From an uncultured Collinsella sp. (GTDB taxonomy: Bacteria; Actinomycetota; Coriobacteriia; Coriobacteriales; Coriobacteriaceae): a stretch of DNA of 43,685 nt. Positions 30,292 to 39,221 of this stretch are shown here, piece after piece. The stretch is taken from positions 1-43,685 of the forward strand of contig CAKUFT010000013.1 of the NCBI GenBank assembly GCA_934650095.1. The letters run 5' to 3'. The number at the start of each line of letters is the position of its first letter. Position 1 is the first letter of the stretch. Made by a program: the position numbers and the translations under genes. Under the pieces are notes generated by a model that ran no database searches, had not been told where the DNA came from, and saw only the letters and a list, made by a program, of their open reading frames with translations.

Positions 30292-32601
30292 ATGGCACTG
30301 ACCCCCAACGAGGCATACGCGGCCAAGCAGCCGTTTGTGGACAAGGAGACGCTCGAGCATATCGTCGAGCAGTTCCCCACGCCGTTTCATCTATACGACG
30401 AGGCGGGCATCCGCCGCAACATGCAAGAGGTGCGCGACGCCTTTGCGTGGAATCCGGGGTTTAAGGAGTACTTTGCCGTCAAGGCTAATCCCAACCCGGC
30501 ACTTATCTCCATTCTCAACGAATACGGTTGTGGTTGCGATTGTTCGAGCTACACCGAGCTCATGATCGCCCGCTCGCTGGGCATCACCGGCCACGACATC
30601 ATGTTCTCGTCCAACGACACGCCGGCGGCGGACTTTGAGCTTGCCGATAAGCTGGGCGCCATCGTCAATTTCGACGACATCAGCCACGTTGAGTTTTACG
30701 AGCGCGTCGCGGGACCCATCCCCAAGACGGTGAGCTGTCGTTTTAACCCGGGCGGCCTGTTCCAGCTTTCCAACGGCATTATGGACAACCCGGGCGATTC
30801 CAAGTACGGCATGACCACCGATCAACTCTTTGATGCCTTCCGCACGCTCAAGGCCAAAGGTGCCGAGCATTTTGGCATCCATGCCTTCCTTGCCAGCAAC
30901 ACCGTCACCAACGACTACTACCCCAAGCTCGCACGCATCCTCTTTGAGCTTGCCGTGCGCTTGGAGCGCGAGACCGGCGCACACGTCGCCTTTATCAACC
31001 TGTCCGGCGGTGTGGGTATCCCCTACCTGCCCGAGCAGCAGGCCAATGACATCCACGCCATCGGCGAGGGCGTACACGCGGCCTACGATGAGATTCTGGT
31101 TCCCGCCGGCATGGGCGATGTGGCAATCTGCACCGAGATGGGCCGCTTTATGATGGGCCCCTACGGATGCCTGGTCACCAAGGCCATCCACGAAAAGCAG
31201 ATCTACAAGGACTATATCGGCGTCGACGCAAGCGCCGTCGATCTCATTCGTCCCGCCATGTATGGCGCTTACCACCACGTTACGGTGATGGGCCAGCCGG
31301 GCGGCCCCGACAAAACTGCAGCCCCTGTCACGAACACGTACGACATCACGGGCAACCTGTGTGAGAACAACGACAAGTTCGCCATCGACCGCGAGCTGCC
31401 GCAGATCGATATGGGCGACCTGCTCGTGATTCACGATACGGGCGCACATGGCTACTCCATGGGCTACAACTACAACGGGCGCCTGCGCTCTGCCGAGGTA
31501 TTGCTGCGTCCCGACGGCTCGGCGGATCTTATCCGTCGTGCCGAGCGCCCGGGCGACTACTTTGCCACGCTCGACGTCCTTCCGTGCGGACGCGAGTTGC
31601 TGGCCAAATCGCGCGCCGAAAGCGCCCGCCGTCGTGCTCAGGACGAGCGCCTGGCCGTCGCCGCCCAATGGAACAAACGCATCCAGATCGCAGAAGCGAA
31701 GGAGAAGAATATGGATGTCCGCAATCTCGAGGGCTCGATCGTCGCCCTCGTCACGCCGTTTAAAAAGGACGGCAGCGTCGACTTTGACGCGCTCGAGCGC
31801 CTTATTGATTTCCATCTGCAGAATGGCACCGACGCCATCCTCACCTTGGGCACCACCGGCGAAAGCGCCACGATGACCGATGACGAGGACAACTCCGTTG
31901 TCGCCGCCGTGGTCAAGCAGGTCGCGGGCCGTATCCCCGTCATCGCCGGCTCGGGCTCCAACTCCACGCAGACGATGCTCACCAAGTCGCTCACCTACCA
32001 GGGCCTGGGCGCCGACGGCCTGCTGCTTATCACCCCTTACTACAACAAGTCCAACGAAGAGGGCATCTACCAGCACTTTAAGACCGTGGCCGACGCAGTG
32101 GACATTCCCTGCATCCTGTACAACATTCCCGGTCGTTGCGGTTGCGGCATCAGCGAGCGCAATGTCGAGCGCCTGGCCGCGCACCCCAACATCATGGGTA
32201 TTAAGGAAGCCTCGGGCAACGTCGCCTACGCGGCCAAGATCGCCCACCTGCTGTCCGACGACTTCCGCATGTACTCAGGCGAGGACGCGCTTACCGTGCC
32301 GCTCATGAGCCTGGGCGCCTCGGGCACCATCAGCGTGTGGGCCGACGTGCAGCCGCAACTCGTGCACGACATGTGCCGTGCCTACCTGGACGGTGACGTG
32401 GAGCGCGCCCGCGAGATCCAGATTGCCGGTCAGCCGCTCATCAACGCCCTCTTTAGCGAGGTCAACCCCATCCCCGTCAAGGAAGCGCTCGCCCAGATGG
32501 GCATGATCGAGGCCAACTATCGCATGCCGCTGTGCCCCATGGCAGACGATACACGCGCCGCACTTACCGATGCTCTGAAGGGAGCTGGTCTGCTTGATTA
32601 A
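30292..32601 (+). CDS. lysA-dapA: Diaminopimelate decarboxylase-dihydrodipicolinate synthase fusion
   Basis: One uninterrupted frame of 769 codons. Residues 1 to about 440 are LysA, a PLP enzyme with the lysine-bearing YFAVKANPNP and the C-terminal CENNDKFAIDRELP and DTGAHGYSMGYNYNG; it decarboxylates meso-diaminopimelate to lysine. A charged helical linker (about 440-473) leads to DapA (474-769) with LGTTGESATM, YNIPGRCG and GIKEASGN, where Lys forms the Schiff base with pyruvate. Inside the linker AAGGAG (31699-31704) and an ATG (31711) stand exactly where a separate dapA would start. Both a fusion and free DapA may be made. Confidence 0.92.
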   Translation: MALTPNEAYAAKQPFVDKETLEHIVEQFPTPFHLYDEAGIRRNMQEVRDAFAWNPGFKEYFAVKANPNPALISILNEYGCGCDCSSYTELMIARSLGITGHDIMFSSNDTPAADFELADKLGAIVNFDDISHVEFYERVAGPIPKTVSCRFNPGGLFQLSNGIMDNPGDSKYGMTTDQLFDAFRTLKAKGAEHFGIHAFLASNTVTNDYYPKLARILFELAVRLERETGAHVAFINLSGGVGIPYLPEQQANDIHAIGEGVHAAYDEILVPAGMGDVAICTEMGRFMMGPYGCLVTKAIHEKQIYKDYIGVDASAVDLIRPAMYGAYHHVTVMGQPGGPDKTAAPVTNTYDITGNLCENNDKFAIDRELPQIDMGDLLVIHDTGAHGYSMGYNYNGRLRSAEVLLRPDGSADLIRRAERPGDYFATLDVLPCGRELLAKSRAESARRRAQDERLAVAAQWNKRIQIAEAKEKNMDVRNLEGSIVALVTPFKKDGSVDFDALERLIDFHLQNGTDAILTLGTTGESATMTDDEDNSVVAAVVKQVAGRIPVIAGSGSNSTQTMLTKSLTYQGLGADGLLLITPYYNKSNEEGIYQHFKTVADAVDIPCILYNIPGRCGCGISERNVERLAAHPNIMGIKEASGNVAYAAKIAHLLSDDFRMYSGEDALTVPLMSLGASGTISVWADVQPQLVHDMCRAYLDGDVERAREIQIAGQPLINALFSEVNPIPVKEALAQMGMIEANYRMPLCPMADDTRAALTDALKGAGLLD

Positions 32602-33334
32602 GACTGTCATTATGGGAACGGGCCGCATGGGCTCGCTCATCCGCACCACCGCCGAGGGCATTGTCGATGCCGCCGGTCAGCCCGTCTTTGATATCGTCGC
32701 CCAGATCGGCTTTGATCTGACCGAGCTCGAGAGCGCCCCGGCGGCCGATGTGATCATCGACTTCTCGAACGTCGTGACCTTTGACGCCGTTGTCGCCTAT
32801 GTCGAGCGCACGGGCGCTGCACTGGTCTCGGGCACCACGGGATATACGCCCGAGCAGATGGACCGCCTGCGCGAGCTGGGCCAAAACGCCCGCGTCATGC
32901 ACTCGGGCAACTACTCCATCGGCATCGCCGCCCTGCGTCACCTGGTGGCCCAGGCCACACGCGAGCTGCCCGGCTTTGACTGCGAGATCGTCGAGACACA
33001 CCACAACCAAAAGGTCGACGCCCCCAGCGGCACCGCCAAGCTGCTGCTCGACGCCGTGGTCGAGGCCGAGCCCGAGGCTGGTTATCACCCCGTCTACGGT
33101 CGCGAGGGCATGTGCGGCGCGCGCGACCCCAAGGAGATCGGCATGCACTCGCTGCGCGGCGGCACCGTCGCCGGCGTACACGAGGTTGGTTTCTTTGGCC
33201 AGGACGAGGAAGTCACGCTCAGCCATCGCGCCGCGAGCCGTCAGATCTTTGTCAACGGCGCGCTGGCAGCCGCGCAAAAGCTCGTCGCCCGCGAGCCGGG
33301 CTTCTACACCTTCGACCAGGTCATGTTCGCCTAA
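32594..33334 (+). CDS. dapB: 4-hydroxy-tetrahydrodipicolinate reductase
   Basis: 246 residues from a TTG that overlaps the dapA stop by 8 nt (TTGATTAA); the first ATG inside would delete the opening strand IKTVIMG. The Rossmann motif is GTGRMG, followed by [31 protein letters not shown] and HRAASRQIF, all typical of DapB. It reduces the DapA product with NAD(P)H. Coupled translation with dapA is likely. Confidence 0.95.
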   Translation: MIKTVIMGTGRMGSLIRTTAEGIVDAAGQPVFDIVAQIGFDLTELESAPAADVIIDFSNVVTFDAVVAYVERTGAALVSGTTGYTPEQMDRLRELGQNARVMHSGNYSIGIAALRHLVAQATRELPGFDCEIVETHHNQKVDAPSGTAKLLLDAVVEAEPEAGYHPVYGREGMCGARDPKEIGMHSLRGGTVAGVHEVGFFGQDEEVTLSHRAASRQIFVNGALAAAQKLVAREPGFYTFDQVMFA

Positions 33335-33368
33335 TCAGTCAATCATCCAAACAAAGGAGAAACAGCAT

Positions 33369-34088
33369 ATGAGCAACGCAGCCGAGATGGATGCACAGGA
33401 GATTATCAACTACATCGCCACCGCGCCCAAGAAGACGCCCGTCAAGCTGTATGTGCGCGAGAAGCCCGGCATGAAGGTTGCCTGGGGCGACGCACACGTC
33501 TATGGCGGCCGCCGCGGCAAGACCGTCTTTGGCGACTGGGACGAGCTCAAGGCCATCCTCGACGCCAATGCCGATTCCATCGACTACTACGACGTCGAGA
33601 ACGATTGCCGCAATTCCGCCGTCCCCATGCTCGACCTTAAGGGCATCAACGCCCGCATCGAGCCTGGCGCGATTATCCGCGACCGCGTCGAGATCGGCGA
33701 CCGCGCCGTCATCATGATGGGCGCCATCATCAACATCGGCTCCGTCATCGGCGAGGGTTCCATGATCGATATGGGTGCCGTGCTGGGCGGCCGCGCCACC
33801 GTGGGCAAGAACTGCCACATCGGCGCCGGCACCGTACTGGCGGGCGTCGTTGAACCCGCGAGCGCCACGCCCGTCATCATCGAGGACGATGTCATGATTG
33901 GCGCAAACGCCGTGGTCCTGGAGGGCGTGCGCGTGGGCAAGGGCGCCGTCGTAGCCGCCGGTGCCGTATGCGTCGAGGACGTCCCCGCCGGCGCCGTCGT
34001 GGCCGGCGTTCCCGCCCGCGTCATCAAGATGCGCGACGCCCAGACCGACAGCAAGACCGGTCTCGAGGAAGGTTTACGTCAACTCTAA
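33369..34088 (+). CDS. dapH: Tetrahydrodipicolinate N-acetyltransferase
   Basis: 239 residues, the length of DapH, with AAAGGAGA before the ATG. The N-terminal part ([20 protein letters not shown], then [14 protein letters not shown]) is the DapH-specific domain. The rest is a left-handed hexapeptide-repeat helix with [20 protein letters not shown] and a C-terminal acetyl-CoA region ending [13 protein letters not shown]. It acetylates tetrahydrodipicolinate, choosing the acetylase branch of diaminopimelate synthesis. It is last in the lysine operon. Confidence 0.94.
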   Translation: MSNAAEMDAQEIINYIATAPKKTPVKLYVREKPGMKVAWGDAHVYGGRRGKTVFGDWDELKAILDANADSIDYYDVENDCRNSAVPMLDLKGINARIEPGAIIRDRVEIGDRAVIMMGAIINIGSVIGEGSMIDMGAVLGGRATVGKNCHIGAGTVLAGVVEPASATPVIIEDDVMIGANAVVLEGVRVGKGAVVAAGAVCVEDVPAGAVVAGVPARVIKMRDAQTDSKTGLEEGLRQL

Positions 34089-34091
34089 TGG

Positions 34092-34117
34092 TTACGGCGT
34101 TTTACCAAACGCCGTAA
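34092..34117 (+). terminator. Hairpin directly after dapH
   Basis: Perfect 11-bp stem ttacggcgttt (34092-34102) with aaacgccgtaa (34107-34117), 3 bp past the stop. No U-tract, so it may stabilise the transcript end rather than terminate. Confidence 0.55.
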
Positions 34118-34131
34118 AGGCTCGACACTGC

Positions 34132-34229
34132 AAACGCCCCAGAGCGGCAATCTGACGTTCAATCGTCGGGCATGACCAGAAGGTCAATGCCCTCCTCTTT
34201 CACGTCACCTTGCTCGCTCTGGGGCGTTT
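34132..34229. repeat. Five-helix palindromic element after the lysine operon
   Basis: An outer perfect 15-bp stem (aaacgccccagagcg, 34132-34146, with 34215-34229) encloses gcaa/ttgc, tgacgt/acgtca, gggcat/atgccc and gacc/ggtc, stacked with small bulges around an agaa loop. GTTTT follows the outer stem on the plus strand. The layout resembles elements A and B at 1992-2318. Confidence 0.75.
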
Positions 34230-34278
34230 TCGCTGACGCATGCTCAACCAGCGGCGTAATTCGGCTCTAAGCAAGAAG

Positions 34279-34310
34279 ACCGAAGCTCCATCGGGGCTTC
34301 GGCCTTTCTT
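34279..34310 (+). terminator. Intrinsic terminator after the lysine operon
   Basis: ccgaagctcc with ggggcttcgg around a 3-nt loop, followed by CCTTTCTTT. It probably ends the lysA-dapA-dapB-dapH transcript. Confidence 0.8.
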
Positions 34311-34334
34311 TATTCTGCAGCGTCCAAGCGCGGC

Positions 34335-35348
34335 TTATCGGTTCTCGATGCTTCCGATGTTCTTGAGCTCGATGGAGATGAGGCCGTTGGGCTCGTTGAC
34401 GAACTCGATGTACTCGGAGTTCGAGCCCATCTCGGCCGGGAAGCTGATTTCGATGCCCGTGTCGGTACGAATCTTATGATTGCGCACGGCCGCGCGCTCG
34501 ACCTGTTTGCGCTCCACGGGCACGCGCTCGGGCACCTTCTCCTCGGTCAGCGCCGCACGCACGCTCTCTTTGATGACCGGCTCGTCCTCAAAGACCTCGT
34601 CGACGATATCCCAAGGCGGCAGTTCCTCGTCGTCTTCGACCTTCTCGGCAACAGCGGCCTTGACCTTGGCGAGCGCCACGGCCGTGTTGGCGCCGTGCTC
34701 CTCGGCAACCTCCTCGACCACACGCGTCACGGTGTCGATAATCTCCTTGCCCGACACGCCCGTATCGCACTGCAGCAGCCCGTCGGGAATAAGCATGCGG
34801 TCCTCGCCGGCGATTTTGCGCTTCTTGTCCACGTAGCCGATCTCCATGGTGCTCGCACGCACGATGGCGTAGCTCGGCACCTTTTGGGAAGGGTTCGGCA
34901 GGATAGCGTAATGGCGCGCGATGTCGTTGCGCACCTCGCCCTCCTCGCGGCCCACCTCGTGCATAAAGGCCTGTTTGGAGCCAAGCAGCATCACGGCAAA
35001 CCAGCGGGCGTCCTCGTCATCGTCAAAGTCCGCCACAAGCACGTCGGTGGACTCGGCCTTTTCGGCCTTGGTAAGCTCGGAGGAAATGAACTCCGCAATC
35101 TGCTGCGACAGGTCTACGAACTCGCGCTCGCCAAAGAAATAACCCTTGAGCTCGCCGCCGAATGCGGAGTTCTCGGCAAACGTGGCGCGCTTGTTATCGG
35201 CCGAAGTGCGGGCACGGCGCAGGTGCGTAGTCACAAAATTGCGCACGGTACGGCTCTCGATATCGAGCTCGCGTTGGCTCATGACGTTGACGGCCGAGTC
35301 AAAGTCCAGGATATGCAAGATCGCGTGATTGATTTTCATATACGGCAT
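34335..35348 (-). CDS. Nucleoid-associated protein (NdpA/YejK family)
   Basis: 337 residues. It opens MKINHAILHILDFDS, the family's characteristic start, and continues with HLRRARTSADNKRATF, a mid-region FVDLSQQIAEFISSELTKAE and the ADFDDDEDARWFAVMLL block. Members associate with the nucleoid in proteobacteria; the function in actinobacteria is little studied. The ATG at 35348 and one 9 nt later are both possible starts, and the upstream GAACGGA is a weak ribosome-binding site. Confidence 0.85.
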   Translation of the reverse strand: MPYMKINHAILHILDFDSAVNVMSQRELDIESRTVRNFVTTHLRRARTSADNKRATFAENSAFGGELKGYFFGEREFVDLSQQIAEFISSELTKAEKAESTDVLVADFDDDEDARWFAVMLLGSKQAFMHEVGREEGEVRNDIARHYAILPNPSQKVPSYAIVRASTMEIGYVDKKRKIAGEDRMLIPDGLLQCDTGVSGKEIIDTVTRVVEEVAEEHGANTAVALAKVKAAVAEKVEDDEELPPWDIVDEVFEDEPVIKESVRAALTEEKVPERVPVERKQVERAAVRNHKIRTDTGIEISFPAEMGSNSEYIEFVNEPNGLISIELKNIGSIENR

Positions 35349-35416
35349 TCCGTTCTAGATCGAATTGAGCACGAATCAGTATAGCGGTCGAGCCCTCTCC
35401 AAGCGCATCGAAGATT

Positions 35417-35446
35417 GGTGCATCGGGGACAGGTCGCTTTGCGCCA
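35417..35446. repeat. Single arm of the dispersed palindromic repeat
   Basis: 30 nt starting ggtgcatcggggacaggt and ending tttgcgcca. It agrees with the left arm of the perfect palindrome at 36630 at 24 of 30 positions, but has no matching second arm here. It lies just after the stop of the DUF2974 gene. Confidence 0.7.
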
Positions 35447-35450
35447 GTGG

Positions 35451-36611
35451 CTAGTGCAGAAGCTCGGACTGCCATGCCTCGAGCTGCTCCGCTAGGCTCT
35501 TGCCAGCGATGGGAACATTGAGCTCGGCGCGCTTGGGCAGCAGCGCACATTTTAGAATTGCTACGATCGTCTGCGAAATAAAGCGGCGCGTATCCTTGTC
35601 GAAGCCTTGGGCAGCCTGAAGCATCACCGGCAGGCTCTCGTGCAGATTCCCTGCGATATCTGCAAACCGTTCGGCGCCCGTAGCCTCAAACACGGAAAAC
35701 AGCGCGTCCACAAAGCGCTCGCGTTCGGCAGGCTCCACCGCAAGCAACATCTCACGAATAGAGCTATCGACGTATCGCGCGCCGGCAGACAGACGCTCGC
35801 AATACACAAAGTCGCAGCCGTCAATGACCCAGCTAAAGGGATTGTGCTGCAGCAGACTGAATTCGGTGCTCTCGACAATGGCGTAATCCTCCTGCGTCTC
35901 GAACATCATGCCGAAAATCGACGACTGCGGCAGGGTTTTATCGATGCGACCGGACAGGCCCGCAAAGGCATCGCCACTCAGGAACTCCTCGACAAAGCCG
36001 GGGCCATCATGCGAGAAGGCCCTCTCGATTCGGTCACCAGCGGCGTCAGAGCACATCGCCGCGCCATACACCGCCAAGTTGCCGCCTTTGGAATGGCCTC
36101 CGCACAAGAGCGGTCCATCAATCGCGGCCGCCGCCTCGTCCACGTAGCGCGCCGCAGATTCCTGGGAGGGCACGGGACACCGGAACGCCATGTTAAAGTC
36201 CTCTTTCCAGCCCACGATCGTGCTGTCGGTCCCACGGAAGGAAAGGTAGCTAAATCCTGCCGGAAATCTGAACGTCATGGCTGCAAACTGCTCCGTCATC
36301 GACGCATCGTTCACGGCACGATAACCGCAAACGCGCACGCCGCGGTAGCGAGGACTTGCCGCAACAGCCTCCAGCAAGGCGCGACTCTCCTCCGGGTCCC
36401 ACAGGTCACCAATCATGTCCTGGTAGCACTCGGCACGCAGCAGTTCACGCACGTCCAGCCCCTGCCAGCCGACAAGCTCCGGCATATCGTCCGGAAGATG
36501 CAAATACGACAACCACGCAAACACCAAGCTGTCCACCGCGCAGAACGACCGCTCCTCAAACGAATCGAACGCCGTCTGGGCATACGTCAAAAAGTTAGGC
36601 GAATCCGACAT
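35451..36611 (-). CDS. DUF2974 (Mbeg1-like) alpha/beta hydrolase-fold protein
   Basis: 386 residues. The N-terminal LTYAQTAFDSFEERSFCAVD and the lipase-like nucleophile elbow GGHSKGGNLAVYGA identify the DUF2974 family, a putative lipase/esterase group common in gut bacteria. The strand before it includes SYLSFRGTDSTIVGWKEDF, the family's oxyanion region. There is no signal peptide, so it is probably cytoplasmic. Substrate unknown. Both ends of the gene are next to copies of a dispersed palindromic repeat. Confidence 0.85.
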   Translation of the reverse strand: MSDSPNFLTYAQTAFDSFEERSFCAVDSLVFAWLSYLHLPDDMPELVGWQGLDVRELLRAECYQDMIGDLWDPEESRALLEAVAASPRYRGVRVCGYRAVNDASMTEQFAAMTFRFPAGFSYLSFRGTDSTIVGWKEDFNMAFRCPVPSQESAARYVDEAAAAIDGPLLCGGHSKGGNLAVYGAAMCSDAAGDRIERAFSHDGPGFVEEFLSGDAFAGLSGRIDKTLPQSSIFGMMFETQEDYAIVESTEFSLLQHNPFSWVIDGCDFVYCERLSAGARYVDSSIREMLLAVEPAERERFVDALFSVFEATGAERFADIAGNLHESLPVMLQAAQGFDKDTRRFISQTIVAILKCALLPKRAELNVPIAGKSLAEQLEAWQSELLH

Positions 36612-36629
36612 GCCTCTCCCATCAACAAT

Positions 36630-36702
36630 GGTGCATTGGGGTCAGGTTTGTTTGCACCAATCGCGCCCTTTTTGGTGCAAACAAACCTGACCCCAATGCA
36701 CC
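36630..36702. repeat. Perfect 30-bp inverted repeat
   Basis: Left arm 36630-36659 (starts ggtgcattggggtcaggt, ends gcacca), 13-nt loop, right arm 36673-36702 as its exact reverse complement. The GGGGTCAGGT/ACCTGACCCC core is reminiscent of palindromes moved by REP-associated transposases; none is present here. It lies between the DUF2974 and lactate dehydrogenase genes. Confidence 0.92.
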
Positions 36703-36738
36703 AAAAAAGGCGCCCGGGCCGTAGGGCCTGGACGCCTT
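36703..36738 (-). terminator. Intrinsic terminator of the lactate dehydrogenase gene
   Basis: Stem aaggcgcccgggcc (36707-36720) with gggcctggacgcctt (36724-36738), nearly perfect. On the minus strand it is followed by six T residues (36703-36708). Confidence 0.88.
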
Positions 36739-36768
36739 CATTGTAGCTTGCTGGCAAACGAGCTGGAT

Positions 36769-37719
36769 TTAGCAGGAGAAGTCGACGCTGTCGATGATGT
36801 CCTTGAGGGCCTTTGCAGAAGCGGTAAGCTCGCCCTGCTCGGACTCGTTCAGCGGCACGGGGACGCGGCAGACAACGCCGTCGCGACCGACGACGGTCGG
36901 CATGGAGATGGCCAGATCGGACAGGCCGTACTCGCCCACCATGAGCGAGGAAACGGGCAGAACGGTCTGCTCGTCACGCATGACAGCAGTGCAGATACGC
37001 TTAACGGCCATGGCAACGCCGTAGTAGGTGGCGTGCTTCTTCTCGATGATGGTGTAGGCGGAGTTCTTGACGTCCTCGGCGATACGCTTCTCGGCAGCCT
37101 CGTGCTCCAGATGGCCGTGAAGTTCGCAGAAGGTGCTCAGCGGCACACCGGCAACCTGGGCGCTGGACCAGGCGACGAACTCGGAGTCGCCGTGCTCGCC
37201 CATGACGTAAGCCTGAACGTCGCGCGGGTCGACCTCGACGTGGGCGCCGAGCATCTGCTGCAGACGACCGGTGTCGAGCACGGTGCCGGAACCGATGACG
37301 TGGCCCTCGGGCAGGCCGGACATCTTGATAGCGGCATAGGTCAGAACGTCGACCGGGTTGGAGACGATCAGCAGGATGCCGTCAAAGCCGGACTTCTTAA
37401 TCTCGGGGATGATGGACTTAAAGATGTTGACGTTCTTGTTGACCAGGTCTAGGCGGGTCTCGCCGGGCTTCTGGGCAGCGCCAGCGGTAACGACGATCAT
37501 AGCGGCGTCGGCGACATCAGAGTAATCGCCGGCGTAGATCTTCATCGGCTCGGCAAACGTCATGCCGTGCGCAATATCCAGGGCCTCGCCCTCGGCGCGG
37601 TTCTTGTCCACGTCGATGAGGACCATCTCGGAGAACAGACCGCTCTGCATCAGTGCGAACGCCGAAGACGAACCGACGAAACCGCAGCCGACAATAGCGA
37701 CCTTCTTCTCGTTAACCAT
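36769..37719 (-). CDS. ldh: L-lactate dehydrogenase
   Basis: 316 residues. The NAD-binding motif is VAIVGCGFVGSSSAFAL. The active-site loop AAQKPGETRLDL has Gln at the position that separates lactate from malate dehydrogenases. The substrate-binding SNPVDVLTY, the GTVLDTGRLQ block and the catalytic GEHGDSE are present. It reduces pyruvate to L-lactate and re-oxidises NADH in fermentation. The next 199 bp upstream show no riboswitch or clear operator. It has its own terminator. Confidence 0.95.
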   Translation of the reverse strand: MVNEKKVAIVGCGFVGSSSAFALMQSGLFSEMVLIDVDKNRAEGEALDIAHGMTFAEPMKIYAGDYSDVADAAMIVVTAGAAQKPGETRLDLVNKNVNIFKSIIPEIKKSGFDGILLIVSNPVDVLTYAAIKMSGLPEGHVIGSGTVLDTGRLQQMLGAHVEVDPRDVQAYVMGEHGDSEFVAWSSAQVAGVPLSTFCELHGHLEHEAAEKRIAEDVKNSAYTIIEKKHATYYGVAMAVKRICTAVMRDEQTVLPVSSLMVGEYGLSDLAISMPTVVGRDGVVCRVPVPLNESEQGELTASAKALKDIIDSVDFSC

Positions 37720-37918
37720 TACAAACTCCCATCTCTCTCCACAAACAAACCGCCCAGGGCGACCCGAGCGGCTTGCCGTGATCCCAATACATCCAATCGG
37801 GACTTTGATTATGCTCCTATTGCAGCCAAATATCGACCGTTTACCGAAATTGTTTGCAGAATTCGTATAATAACTGCACGAAATCGGTTTCGAGCTATTG
37901 ACTCACGAAAACGAATCC

Positions 37919-39082
37919 CTAATACAGGCCCGCTTCGCGAATAGCCTCAACAGCCAAAGCGATCTGATCGGGCGGCAGCACCAGCGCCATACGCACGTGC
38001 CCCTCGCCCGAAGGACCAAAGCTCGCACCCGGCGTCACAACGACACCGGCCTTCTCCATGAGCTCCTCGCAAAACGCCATCGAGTCGGTGCGGCCACCGG
38101 GAAGCTTGGCCCACACGAACATGGAGCCATGCGCGTTGGGGCGCTCCCAGCCCAAGCCCTCAAGACCGTCGCACAGGGCATCGCGGCGCTCCTGATACTT
38201 CAGGCGCTGCGCCTCGACCTCATCGCGCGGACCGTTGAGGCAGGCGATAGCGGCCTTCTGGATCGGGAAGAACATGCCAAAGTCGATCTGGCTGCGCAGC
38301 TTGGCGAAGGCCGAGACCACGTCCTCGCGACCGACCAAGAAGCCGATGCGGGCGCCGGTAACGTTGAACGACTTGGAGAGCGAGAAAAACTCCACACCCA
38401 CCTCGAGCGCGCCGGGATACTGCAGAAAGCTGCCACCCGGCTCGCCATCGAACACGATGTCCGAGTAGGCGTTGTCGTGGACGATCAACAGGTCGTGCTC
38501 GCGGGCGAAGGCGATGATCTCCTCGTAGACCTCAGGCGTGCCCACCGAGCCAACCGGGTTGGCGGGCAGCGACACGATCATGTACTTGGCGCGGTCGGCG
38601 ACCTCAGGATCGATGCCCGCCACGTAGGGCAGGTAGTTGTGCTCGGCGACCAGCGGGTAGTACTCGAGCTTGGCATCGGCAATCTTGGCACCCGCCTCAA
38701 AGACCGGGTAGCACGGATCGGGCACCAAGATGGTATCGCCCGGGTCGAGCAGCGCCAGACCCAAGTGGCCCACGCCCTCCTGCGTGCCGTTGCACGACTG
38801 CACCATGGACGGCGTAATGCCCGAAACGCCAAAGCGGCGCTCGTAGTAATCGCACACGGCCTGCTTGAGCTCGGGCAGGTCGCGCAGTGCGTACTTCCAC
38901 ATCTCGGGGTCCTGGGCGGCCTGGGTCAGCGCCTCGACCACGTGGTCGTACGGCTTAAAGTCGGGCGTGCCCACGCTCATGTTGTAAATGGTCTTGCCCT
39001 GGGCCTTAAGCGCAAGAAGCTTGTTGTTGAGCGAGGCAAAAACCTCCGCGCCAAAGCGGTCGAGACGCTGCGATGCCTGCAT
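37919..39082 (-). CDS. PLP-dependent aminotransferase class I/II
   Basis: 387 residues from the ATG of MQASQRLDRFG, with AAAGGTGG five bases upstream. Fold-type I features are SVGTPDFKPYDHV, GTQEGVGHLGLAL, VSLPANPVGSVGT, HDNAYSDI and the PLP lysine in SLSKSFNVTGARIGFL. It resembles LL-diaminopimelate/alanine-type aminotransferases. With DapH and an M20D deacylase nearby it could be the N-acetyl-diaminopimelate transaminase, but aspartate or other amino-acid specificity is equally possible from sequence alone. Confidence 0.88.
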   Translation of the reverse strand: MQASQRLDRFGAEVFASLNNKLLALKAQGKTIYNMSVGTPDFKPYDHVVEALTQAAQDPEMWKYALRDLPELKQAVCDYYERRFGVSGITPSMVQSCNGTQEGVGHLGLALLDPGDTILVPDPCYPVFEAGAKIADAKLEYYPLVAEHNYLPYVAGIDPEVADRAKYMIVSLPANPVGSVGTPEVYEEIIAFAREHDLLIVHDNAYSDIVFDGEPGGSFLQYPGALEVGVEFFSLSKSFNVTGARIGFLVGREDVVSAFAKLRSQIDFGMFFPIQKAAIACLNGPRDEVEAQRLKYQERRDALCDGLEGLGWERPNAHGSMFVWAKLPGGRTDSMAFCEELMEKAGVVVTPGASFGPSGEGHVRMALVLPPDQIALAVEAIREAGLY

Positions 39083-39100
39083 GGTGCCACCTTTCGATAC

Positions 39101-39133
39101 AAAAAACGCGGCGCTCCGACCAGGGCGCCGCGC
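39101..39133 (-). terminator. Intrinsic terminator of nadE
   Basis: Minus-strand hairpin pairing cgcggcgcc with ggagcgccgcg around CTGGTC, followed by six T residues (39101-39106). It lies between the nadE stop and the aminotransferase start. Confidence 0.88.
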
Positions 39134-39221
39134 GATACGGGCCATCAGATTGCAAAAGTGTAACGCTAGAATCCCCTGTTTTGGTTCAATTTAGCCAACC
39201 TGAGCCAATCGGGGCGCAGTG

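Noticed and set aside
30292..32601. lysA-dapA fusion as a sequencing error
   Set aside because: Not fully excluded, but a frameshift is not needed: both halves are in the same frame and only a lost stop would be required. It is kept as a finding with this caveat.
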